Under the pieces are notes generated by a model, which was not told where the DNA came from, searched no databases, and was given only the letters and a program-made list of their open reading frames with translations. Shown piece after piece: positions 57,042 to 64,000 of a stretch of DNA of 64,000 nt. Both the position numbers and the translations under genes were made by a program. Each line of letters opens with the position of its first letter. Position 1 is the stretch's first letter. The stretch spans positions 496,001 to 560,000 of the forward strand of contig NZ_JAQTHU010000001.1 of assembly GCF_029433255.1 (NCBI RefSeq). Direction: 5' to 3'. Origin of the DNA: Lactobacillus sp. ESL0791 (lineage in GTDB: Bacteria; Bacillota; Bacilli; Lactobacillales; Lactobacillaceae).

Positions 57042-58627
57042 CGATTAAAGACTTTTTCAAAGAGAATCCACTACGCTGTATGCTCTTGATTTTCACTGCG
57101 GCATTTTTTCCTGCAACTCATATTGCCTTAACTGGCTTGATGGCTCTAATGACAACAGCCGCGCAGAAATGGCAGATTGCGTCTGCTTTTTGGCTGCTTG
57201 CTGCTAGTTTTGTACTTTCTTTAGCTGATTATTTTGTTCAAGGCTGGTTTAACTCCTTGTTTACTAAACAGTCTGAGCAGTACAACGTAACATTGCGTCG
57301 AAAAATTAATTACCATTATTTCTATGATCAGGCTGACCATCAAGCCTCACAGGCACAAAATCGTTTGACCAACGATCTGGTTCAGGCAACTTGGGATTAT
57401 TTTGCATCGTGGAGCAATATCGTTATGGACATTAGTTTTTTCATTTCTGCCTTTGTCTTGCTTCTCAGTTTTCATTGGCTTTTACTTGTGACCGTTTTGC
57501 TAATGACGTTTGTTTCGCTTTTGCTGCCCAACTTATTAGCAAAGCGGCTCGAAAAAGCAACTACGCATATTTCTGTTGCTAATCAGGCATATCTTGATAA
57601 TTTGGAAAAATGGTTGTCGGGGTTAGCCGAAATTCGCCGCTATTTATCCGGAGCTAAACTTTTTAAGGTGATGCAGGCGAGTTCGAAAAAATTAGAGGAT
57701 GCAAACGTTAAGCAAGTTGGTGTTAGGCGAATTCTACGGGTGCTTACCAGCGCTGTTTCTGAAATCTTCAGCTTTTTGCTTTTCGTGCTAGCTGGCTGGC
57801 TGATTACGCATAATCAGCTTCAATTCGGGGCATTGATAGCTGTCAGCAATTGTCGTTACTATCTTTCTAGTTCAATTGAGCAAATGATTGATTCATATGG
57901 CCGAATTAAGGGGATTAGGCCTTTGAATAAGCAGATTGCGGAATCGGCTAGTCCAGTTGCTGAAACTGAGCCGGTAAAGGTGCAGACACCAGTTGCACTA
58001 ACAATTTCTAATTTAAGTTTGCAGTTTCCTAATGGTGAAAAACTGACCTTTCCTGATATTGATGTGAAAAAGGGCGAAAAAATCCTGTTGACCGGTGATT
58101 CTGGAGCTGGTAAAACCACTCTGTTCAAATTATTGTTGGGCGAAATCAAACCGGCAACGGGTAGGGTGATTTATAAGGACGAATTAGGAAGAGCAATTAA
58201 CCCCGATATGAGTAAAATTGGTTATATTCCGCAAGAACCAGTGCTATTCCCGGCAACTATTGCCGATAACATGACGATGTTTAACGCTAAATTGAAACAA
58301 AATTTGGTACCACTGGTTGAAAAAGTGCAATTTGCTGGGGATGTTGCTAAGTTTCACGATGGTTTGAATGAGGAAATTAATCTGGATAAGCTGAATATTT
58401 CCGGCGGTCAAAGACAAAAAATTGTCTTAGTGCGGGCTCTGGTTCACCAAAGTGAAATTATCCTGATTGATGAAGGAACGAGTGCAATTGATCAGAAGGC
58501 GACAATGGAAATCTTACGTCAGGTAACAAAGAGTGATGCAACGGTGCTGTTTATTGCCCACAGTTTTAACGATGAAATGAAGAAATTGTTTGACCGCGAG
58601 ATTCATCTGGTGAAGAACAAAAAATAA
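57038..58627 (+). CDS. ABC exporter half-transporter, pair 2 subunit B
   Basis: This 529-aa paralogue of the gene at 53605 opens MTIKDFFKENPLRC. The membrane domain is clearly different from pair 1 subunit B, but the ATPase domain (from about FPDIDVKKGEKILL to the shared end HLVKNKK) is nearly the same. Motifs are GDSGAGKTTLF, ISGGQRQKIVLVRALV and IILIDEGTSAID. It overlaps the upstream subunit by 4 bp (ATGA). A terminator follows about 45 bp on. Confidence 0.9.
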   Translation: MTIKDFFKENPLRCMLLIFTAAFFPATHIALTGLMALMTTAAQKWQIASAFWLLAASFVLSLADYFVQGWFNSLFTKQSEQYNVTLRRKINYHYFYDQADHQASQAQNRLTNDLVQATWDYFASWSNIVMDISFFISAFVLLLSFHWLLLVTVLLMTFVSLLLPNLLAKRLEKATTHISVANQAYLDNLEKWLSGLAEIRRYLSGAKLFKVMQASSKKLEDANVKQVGVRRILRVLTSAVSEIFSFLLFVLAGWLITHNQLQFGALIAVSNCRYYLSSSIEQMIDSYGRIKGIRPLNKQIAESASPVAETEPVKVQTPVALTISNLSLQFPNGEKLTFPDIDVKKGEKILLTGDSGAGKTTLFKLLLGEIKPATGRVIYKDELGRAINPDMSKIGYIPQEPVLFPATIADNMTMFNAKLKQNLVPLVEKVQFAGDVAKFHDGLNEEINLDKLNISGGQRQKIVLVRALVHQSEIILIDEGTSAIDQKATMEILRQVTKSDATVLFIAHSFNDEMKKLFDREIHLVKNKK

Positions 58628-58672
58628 GTTGGTGGAAAAATGCGGACGAATTATTAAATTGAAACTTAAAAG

Positions 58673-58712
58673 CTAGAAATTACGCAGAAAAAGCGTGATT
58701 TCTAATTTTTTT
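58673..58712 (+). terminator. Intrinsic terminator after ABC pair 2
   Basis: TAGAAATTACGC pairs with GCGTGATTTCTA, then TTTTTTT. Confidence 0.9.
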
Positions 58713-58805
58713 AGCTCAAAAATAGAAGTTCGCAGTCGAAACTCTGACTAAAACTAAAGATTTATCCAACCTGTATAAACCATATATTTTGCGAGTGGTC
58801 ATAGT

Positions 58806-59561
58806 CTATGTTAAAGCTTTTGCTCTTATTACTTTTGTTTGTTTTCCTAAAATAGATTTTTGATAACTATTTAATTTAGAATCTACAATTATCCCGTCTA
58901 CATTTTTAATATTAGAAAAAATATAGGGATTAGGTTTGCCTATTTTACTACTATCAATTGCTATAAACGTTTCTTTTGAATGTGCTAAAACAGTTTTTTT
59001 AATATTAACATCAGAAAAATTTGAAGTTACTGCTTCATCATGAAATATTCCATTAATTCCTATAAAGGCTTTATCAAAGAAAAAGTTCTGTATGCATTGA
59101 ACGGTTACAGATCCTATAAATTGATTGGAAGATTTATTATATGTACCACCTGTAAGAGTAACGTAAGCATTTTTATCAACAAGATAACGAAAAACAAGGT
59201 CAGAATTAGTTATATACTGTACGCCAATATTTAATGGAAGAAATTGACATGCTGCTGCAACTGTAGTTCCAGCGTCTAAATATACAGTTGTATTTTCTTC
59301 AATTAGTGAAGCTATGGCAACTCCTATCTCTATTTTTGCTTTTTTTTGAATATGATTTTTTTCATTAGTCGACTGCTCTACGATCAATGAAGCGCCGCCA
59401 TATGTTCTAGAAAGTAATTTTTTTTCTGATAATTCATTTAAATCTCTTCTGATTGTCATTGAACTTACATTAAGTGCCTTGGCAATTTTTTCTGTTGATA
59501 ATGTCTTATTTTCAGAATTATTAAGTAAAGAAAGAATGCGATTTTGTCTAGTTATTTTCAT
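58806..59561 (-). CDS. DeoR-family sugar-phosphate regulator
   Basis: This 251-aa DeoR-type regulator has an N-terminal helix-turn-helix (LSTEKIAKALNVSSMTIRRDLNELSEKKLLSRTYGGASL) and the DeoRC sensor domain (YLDAGTTVAAACQFLP; KAFIGINGI). It diverges from the EIIA-EIIB-EIIC-aldolase operon, and the repeats upstream of that operon are its likely sites. The inducer is probably a ketose phosphate. Confidence 0.93.
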   Translation of the reverse strand: MKITRQNRILSLLNNSENKTLSTEKIAKALNVSSMTIRRDLNELSEKKLLSRTYGGASLIVEQSTNEKNHIQKKAKIEIGVAIASLIEENTTVYLDAGTTVAAACQFLPLNIGVQYITNSDLVFRYLVDKNAYVTLTGGTYNKSSNQFIGSVTVQCIQNFFFDKAFIGINGIFHDEAVTSNFSDVNIKKTVLAHSKETFIAIDSSKIGKPNPYIFSNIKNVDGIIVDSKLNSYQKSILGKQTKVIRAKALT

Positions 59562-59720
59562 ATTTGCCCTTAATTATTTTTAAATGATTAATATTATAAA
59601 CAGTTACTTGTTTTTTTCTTAAAATAAAATTCAACTTAATTTATATAATATAACTAATGTATGTGTTTGACAATGTTTAACTTCTAAAAAGTCTAATAAT
59701 AATAATTTTTCAAAATAGCT

Positions 59721-59793
59721 TTACATCAGTAATTAAATCGTTTACAATACATTTGTAAACAAAGTTAAACAAAAAAAGTAAGTTAAACAAAAA
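59721..59793 (+). promoter_or_regulatory. Promoter, inverted repeat and GTTAAAC direct repeats of the ketose PTS operon
   Basis: TTTACA (59721-59726) and TACAAT (59743-59748) are 16 bp apart. GTTTACAA...TTGTAAAC (59740-59760, 5-bp spacer) overlaps the -10. GTTAAACAAAAA then occurs twice, at 59764-59775 and 59782-59793, and an inverted GTTTAAC lies upstream near 59675. The DeoR protein probably binds these. Confidence 0.75.
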
Positions 59794-59802
59794 GGAGACA
59801 AA

Positions 59803-60258
59803 GTGAATGCAATAAATATTTCCAAAGTGTTAGATGAAAATACTGTTACTTTAAATTTGAAATCTCGTACCAAGGAAGGGGTAATAAATGAGTTAGCACA
59901 ATTGCTGAAGGAAAATGGAAAATTAGAAAGCCAAAAAGAATTTGTTAAGGATGTTTTTTATCGTGAAACTGAAGGTATTACAGGATTGGGGCAAGGCATT
60001 GCAATTCCACACGGAAAATCAAAAGCTGTGTTAGAAACTTCTCTTGCAATCGGAATCTCTAATCAACCAATAAAATGGGAGAGCTTAGATAATCAACCAG
60101 TAACTGTAATAATATTGTTTGCAGTACGAGATGAAGATGCTAATGTATTGCATTTAAAATTATTGCAACATGTGGCTATTTTGTTAGCAGATGATGATTT
60201 TGTTAAAAAATTACATGAAGTAAAATCCAAAACAGAATTAATTAACATGTTTAAGTAA
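59803..60258 (+). CDS. PTS fructose-family EIIA
   Basis: This 151-aa EIIA has the phospho-His at His70 in GQGIAIPHGKS. It starts with GTG, 5 bp after AAAGGAG. It leads the operon EIIA-EIIB-EIIC-aldolase-aldolase, a split version of the fructose PTS. It is paralogous to the EIIA at 1861; the similarity covers the whole length. The substrate is probably a ketose, not resolved. Confidence 0.93.
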   Translation: MNAINISKVLDENTVTLNLKSRTKEGVINELAQLLKENGKLESQKEFVKDVFYRETEGITGLGQGIAIPHGKSKAVLETSLAIGISNQPIKWESLDNQPVTVIILFAVRDEDANVLHLKLLQHVAILLADDDFVKKLHEVKSKTELINMFK

Positions 60259-60273
60259 AGAAGAGGCGAAAAA

Positions 60274-60594
60274 ATGAAAATTGTAGGTGTTGCTGCGTGT
60301 ACTTCTGGAATAGCTCATACATATATTGCAAGAGAGAAAATAATTCAGGCTGCTACTAAATTGGGACATGAGGTACATATTGAAACTCAAGGAACTATTG
60401 GAACTGAAAATGCATTAACTCCTAAGGAGATCGAAGAAGCTGATTTTGTTATTTTAGCAGTTGATATAAAAATAGGCGGTAAAGAAAGATTTAAGGGAAA
60501 GAAAGTGTTTGAAGTTCCGACTAATGTAGTTATAAAATCACCTATTAAGTTAATTGAATTATTAGTAGAAAAAGTAAAAAATGAAAGAGGATGA
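60274..60594 (+). CDS. PTS fructose-family EIIB
   Basis: This 106-aa EIIB has phospho-Cys9 in GVAACTSGIAHTYIARE, matching the fructose-type CPTGIAHT motif. The segment HIETQGTIGTENALTPKEIEEADFVILAVD is typical. It starts 15 bp after EIIA, and EIIC follows 6 bp after its stop. Confidence 0.94.
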   Translation: MKIVGVAACTSGIAHTYIAREKIIQAATKLGHEVHIETQGTIGTENALTPKEIEEADFVILAVDIKIGGKERFKGKKVFEVPTNVVIKSPIKLIELLVEKVKNERG

Positions 60595-60600
60595 TTAGTT

Positions 60601-61695
60601 ATGTTTAAAAAATTACAGTTGAAAAAGCATGCAATGACGGCTATATCATATATGCTTCCGCTGGTTGTATCTGCTGGATTATTAATTGCAATTGGCAATT
60701 TAAGTGGTGGCTCGAATATTACGAATATGAATCAAATTAAAAATGGGCTGAGCATACCAGATGCATTTACCACTCTGGGGGTATGGGGCATGATGTTGTT
60801 AGCCCCAGTTATTTCAGCAGCTATTGCATATTCGATTGCAGATAGACCAGGAATAGCTCCCGGGTTGCTTTCAGGAATTATTTCTTATTATATTGGAGCC
60901 GGATTCTTAGGTGGTCTACTTGGTGGCTTTGTTATTGGTTGGATAGTACTGTTTTTAGTGAAATATATTAAAGTTCCTAAGTGGGCTGAGGGATTGAAGC
61001 CAATGTTAATTGTCCCTTTGCTTGCTTCGATAGCAGCTTTGTTCTTAATGTTTTTTATCCTTGGAAAACCAATCGTTTGGTTGACTGACTGGTTAACAGA
61101 ATTTCTACAAAGTATGCAAGGTTCAGCTAAATTCTTATTTGGTGGAATTTTAGGAGGAATGGCTGCTTTTGATTTTGGTGGTCCTGTTAATAAGGTTGCA
61201 TCATTATTCTGTGATGGACTGCTTTTGCAAGGAATAAAAGGACCAGAAGCCGTAAAAATTTTAGCTTCAATGGTTCCACCTTTTGGAATTACTTTGTCAT
61301 GGGTATTATCACTACTTTTCAAGCACCCAATTTATGGGAAAAAGGAAGAAGATAATATCAAAATTGCCTTTCCGATGGGAATATGCATGATTACAGAAGG
61401 ATGTATTCCAATTGCAATGGCAGATTTAGTTAGAGTTGTTGCTGCTTGTACGATAGGTGCTGCTATTGGGGGCGGAATGAATTTATCATTTGGAGTGGAA
61501 AGTCCAGTCCCGTCAGGAGGCATGTTTATTGTTCCTGCAATGACCCATCCTTGGATCTTTTGTTTAGATTTGTTTGTGGGAAGCTTAATAACCGCACTCA
61601 TCTTACTCCTTTTAAAGAGAAATCCAGTAAAAGAAAAAGAGGATACAGCACAGACTGAAAATGACATTGATTTAAGTGATATTAAAGAAAATTAA
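60601..61695 (+). CDS. PTS fructose-family EIIC permease
   Basis: This 364-aa permease has about nine helices, the conserved DRPGIAPGLLSGIISYYIGAG, FDFGGPVNKVASLF, and GVESPVPSGGMFIVPAMTHP. It is closely similar to the truncated EIIC at the start of the window. The stop is 28 bp before the next start. The C-terminal tail is acidic. It forms the membrane part of the EIIA/EIIB/EIIC set of this operon. Confidence 0.94.
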   Translation: MFKKLQLKKHAMTAISYMLPLVVSAGLLIAIGNLSGGSNITNMNQIKNGLSIPDAFTTLGVWGMMLLAPVISAAIAYSIADRPGIAPGLLSGIISYYIGAGFLGGLLGGFVIGWIVLFLVKYIKVPKWAEGLKPMLIVPLLASIAALFLMFFILGKPIVWLTDWLTEFLQSMQGSAKFLFGGILGGMAAFDFGGPVNKVASLFCDGLLLQGIKGPEAVKILASMVPPFGITLSWVLSLLFKHPIYGKKEEDNIKIAFPMGICMITEGCIPIAMADLVRVVAACTIGAAIGGGMNLSFGVESPVPSGGMFIVPAMTHPWIFCLDLFVGSLITALILLLLKRNPVKEKEDTAQTENDIDLSDIKEN

Positions 61696-61723
61696 TTATT
61701 ATATTGGAGGAATAAAGAGACAT

Positions 61724-62575
61724 ATGTATGTATCAATGACTAATATGTTAGCAAAGGCTAACAAAGAAAATTATGCAGTTGCAGCAATTAATTGTTTTAA
61801 TTTAGAAAGCGCTTATGCAGTAATTACCGCGGCGGAAGAGATGAACTCACCAATTATTATTGATCTTTTGATGGAACACTTACAAAAACACCTTGGTATG
61901 GAAACAGTCCTTCCGTGTGTTATTGACTTAGCTAGAAAAGCAAAGGTTCATGTTGCAATAAATTTAGATCATGGTAAGTCTAAGGATTATGTTGTCAAAG
62001 CGATCCATGCTGGATTTTCTAGTGTAATGATGGATTCTTCAGAGCTCACGTTTGAACAAAATATAAAAAACTGCCAAGAAATATGTGAAATAGCACAAAA
62101 AAATGATGTTTCTGTTGAAGCGGAAGTGGGAGCTATGGGTGCTGTGAAGAATAGTCAATACACTAATCAAAAGATGTATACTGATCCAGCTCAAGCAATA
62201 GAATTTGTGAGGTTAGTTCCAGTAACAGCATTAGCTATTTCTTTTGGTTCTTCGCATGGCATAATGCCTAAAGATTATGTACCAAAATTTAATTTTGATA
62301 TTTTAAAAGAAATAAAAAAGGCTACAAATATGCCATTAGTTTTGCACGGAAGTTCTGGATGTGGACCTGAAAATATCTCTAAATCTGTTGAATTTGGAAT
62401 AAATAAAGTAAACATTGGCTCTGATGTAATGAAAGCACAATCAGATTCACTATGTGAACAATATAAAAACAATCCAGATCGCGATTTTGTAGAAATTGTT
62501 GAAACGACTATTCAGCCTGCTATAGATACTGTAAAAAAATATATTAAAATTGTCGGCTCAAGTAATAAAGAATAA
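61724..62575 (+). CDS. Class II aldolase family, divergent active-site loop
   Basis: This 283-aa class II aldolase-type protein has INLDHGKSKDY (catalytic Asp and Zn His), VMMDSSELTFEQN, SFGSSHGIMP (in place of GTAHG, His retained) and LVLHGSSGCGPEN (third His). The usual G(R/H)(V/I)GG after VEAEVG reads AMG, so the Zn/phosphate loop differs from its paralogues. GGAGG lies upstream of the ATG at 61724; the frame runs on to 61676 but without a better start. It lies between the EIIC and a second aldolase. Confidence 0.87.
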   Translation: MYVSMTNMLAKANKENYAVAAINCFNLESAYAVITAAEEMNSPIIIDLLMEHLQKHLGMETVLPCVIDLARKAKVHVAINLDHGKSKDYVVKAIHAGFSSVMMDSSELTFEQNIKNCQEICEIAQKNDVSVEAEVGAMGAVKNSQYTNQKMYTDPAQAIEFVRLVPVTALAISFGSSHGIMPKDYVPKFNFDILKEIKKATNMPLVLHGSSGCGPENISKSVEFGINKVNIGSDVMKAQSDSLCEQYKNNPDRDFVEIVETTIQPAIDTVKKYIKIVGSSNKE

Positions 62576-62602
62576 TAAAGTTTAATACTAAGGAGAAAAA
62601 AT

Positions 62603-63496
62603 ATGTTAATAAATATGAATCAGTTGCTTCCAATAGCTAAAAAGAATCACTTTGCAGTTGGAGCATATAATGTTTCTAATTCGGAACTTTTAAAAGCAGC
62701 AGTTGAACAATGTGAAGATGACAATGCACCTGGAATAATTGCAGTACATCCTTCCGAACTTGAGTATGCAAAAGACGACTTTTTTGCTTATGTACTTCAA
62801 AGAATAAAAAATAGTAAGGTACCTTTTGTCTTGCATCTAGATCATGGTGATACAATACAAAATGTTGCTAGAGCTATTCATGATGGATTTAGTTCTGTAA
62901 TGATTGATGGCTCTCTAAGTACTTGGGAAGATAATGTTGCAATTACTAAAAAGACAGTTGAAATGTGTCATCTTGTTGGAGTTACAGTCGAAGGCGAAAT
63001 TGGAACCATAGGTCAGACTGGTAACCATATCAAAGAGCATTTACAGAATGGAATTTATACTCAGCCTGATGACGCAAAAAAGTTTGTTGATGAAACTGGC
63101 GTTGACACTTTGGCTGTTGGAATTGGGACTGCACATGGTATCTATCCTTCAGATGTTACTCCTAAAATTAGAATTGATATTTTAAAAGAAATATTAGCTA
63201 AAGTTGATGTTCCTTTAGTACTGCATGGTGGCTCTTCTAATCCTGATGATCAGATTGCTGATGCTGTTAAAACAGGTATAACTAAAGTTAATATTTCCTC
63301 AGATTATAAATATGCGTTCTTTGCAGAAGCGCGTAAAGTGCTTTCGGAAAATGATGGATGGGATCCTAATCATCTTTTCCCGAGTTGTATTGTAGCTGCT
63401 AAAAAGGTTGTTCACCATAAGAATAAATTATTTAATGCGATTAATAAGGCTGATCTGTACAAAGATACTGAGCCTTGGAGAAGAGATTTACTTTAG
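62603..63496 (+). CDS. Class II aldolase family
   Basis: This 297-aa class II aldolase has LHLDHGDTIQN (catalytic Asp, Zn His), VMIDGSLSTWEDN, VEGEIGTIGQTG, GIGTAHGIYP (second His), and LVLHGGSSNPDDQ (third His), then KVNISSDYKYAFF. AAGGAGA precedes the ATG. Two aldolases follow one PTS in this operon, and no sugar-phosphate kinase lies near, so they may act on different (mono- or bis-) phosphates. It is the last gene before the shared terminator. Confidence 0.88.
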   Translation: MLINMNQLLPIAKKNHFAVGAYNVSNSELLKAAVEQCEDDNAPGIIAVHPSELEYAKDDFFAYVLQRIKNSKVPFVLHLDHGDTIQNVARAIHDGFSSVMIDGSLSTWEDNVAITKKTVEMCHLVGVTVEGEIGTIGQTGNHIKEHLQNGIYTQPDDAKKFVDETGVDTLAVGIGTAHGIYPSDVTPKIRIDILKEILAKVDVPLVLHGGSSNPDDQIADAVKTGITKVNISSDYKYAFFAEARKVLSENDGWDPNHLFPSCIVAAKKVVHHKNKLFNAINKADLYKDTEPWRRDLL

Positions 63497-63641
63497 AATT
63501 ATTAATAATATGAATCATGTAGAAGCATATAAGATTTTGTTTGCTTATTTTACTGGTAACTAAGAATTATTTTTATGTATTTAAGTCGTATTGCAGAAAG
63601 TGGTATTTTTTAATTAAGCCAATTAGAAAAATTTAACTTAA

Positions 63642-63680
63642 AAAAAGAGCGTTAGAATAAAAAACTAACGTTCTTTTTAA
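63642..63680. terminator. Bidirectional terminator
   Basis: AAAAAGAGCGTTAG pairs with CTAACGTTCTTTTT. It ends the ketose PTS operon on + and the peptidase gene on -. Confidence 0.9.
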
Positions 63681-63720
63681 ATGGTATTTACTTAATCTCG
63701 CAGTATTTCCTACGATTTTT

Positions 63721-64000
63721 CTATTCACCCTTAAATGTTCCGGCTTCTACTTCCCTAATGAAATCGGCCAAGTGCTTGTAATAAACAGTCGGATTGTCGA
63801 CCATGTGGTGGTGGCCGCCTTCTGGGGTGGTTACCAATCTTGAATTAGGGATTTCCTTCTGCATGGTTTTGGCAGTTGCAATCGGCATGGTTTCATGTTC
63901 ACCAAAGGTTAGTAAGGTCGGCACCTTGATGTTCTTCAGTTGCTTTCTGAAGTGCCAATTTTTTAACTTGCCCGTGATGACGAATTCATTATCGCCCTGA
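63721..64000 (-). CDS. Proline iminopeptidase-like alpha/beta hydrolase, C-terminal part
   Basis: The frame is open to the right edge; the visible 92 residues include QGDNEFVITGKLKNW, VPTLLTFGEHETMP (region of the catalytic Asp/His loop) and PEGGHHHMVDNP with the catalytic His. This is the C-terminal end of an S33 alpha/beta hydrolase, most like PepI, which removes N-terminal proline. The start and the nucleophile Ser lie outside the window. Confidence 0.85.
   Translation of the reverse strand, partial: QGDNEFVITGKLKNWHFRKQLKNIKVPTLLTFGEHETMPIATAKTMQKEIPNSRLVTTPEGGHHHMVDNPTVYYKHLADFIREVEAGTFKGE

Noticed and set aside
52017..58627. ABC quartet as a bacteriocin cluster
   Set aside because: No precursor peptide, C39 peptidase domain or immunity gene was seen near it.

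Overview
The window looks like a chromosome segment of a low-GC Lactobacillus of the L. delbrueckii/acidophilus/honeybee (Firm-5) branch. Supporting signs are the conserved block metG-tatD-rnmV-ksgA-veg-purR-glmU-prs, an SLAP-domain surface protein, a PepI-type aminopeptidase, and an unusually dense set of phosphotransferase (PTS) genes of the kind seen in sugar-specialised gut lactobacilli. The species is an inference.

Layout. 1-3.2 kb: the end of a fructose-family PTS operon (EIIC, class II aldolase, EIIA, mutarotase). 3.3-6.1 kb: tRNA-Gly and an SRAP-domain gene, separated by an IS1634-type element with a 70-bp target duplication. 6.2-15 kb: trpS, a dCMP deaminase, a TPM-domain protein, an M-box riboswitch with a Mg2+ P-type ATPase, a secreted metzincin, and a single-HKD nuclease/AAA+ ATPase fusion. 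15.4-25.7 kb: the housekeeping block, with an orphan OppA, a two-frame IS sitting on the purR stop codon, and a frameshifted small membrane gene. 25.8-50 kb: a 24.5-kb accessory block between glmU and prs. It holds an SLAP protein, one EIIB and one EIIA of the lactose/cellobiose family, a glycosylasparaginase, four lactose/cellobiose-family EIIC permeases each with its own regulator or enzymes, two MupG-family proteins, and a complete MurNAc pathway (mupG, murR, murP, murQ). 50-58.6 kb: prs, a YbaK deacylase and four ABC exporter half-transporters in two tandem pairs. 58.8-63.5 kb: a second fructose-family PTS operon with its DeoR regulator and two class II aldolases. 63.7-64 kb: the C-terminal part of a pepI-like gene.

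How it works together. The four EIICs have no EIIA or EIIB of their own, so the pair at 27.5-28.3 kb is the obvious shared phosphoryl donor within this window. Several cargo enzymes fit peptidoglycan or glycoprotein amino-sugar salvage: MupG, MurP, MurQ, glycosylasparaginase, and perhaps the Eis-like acetyltransferase. Palindromic operators and cre-like sites lie at nearly every sugar-operon promoter, so each permease is probably induced by its own sugar and most are under CcpA control. Three genes are broken or frameshifted: a small two-TM protein, a metallo-beta-lactamase-fold hydrolase, and a winged-helix remnant. This suggests the accessory regions are turning over.
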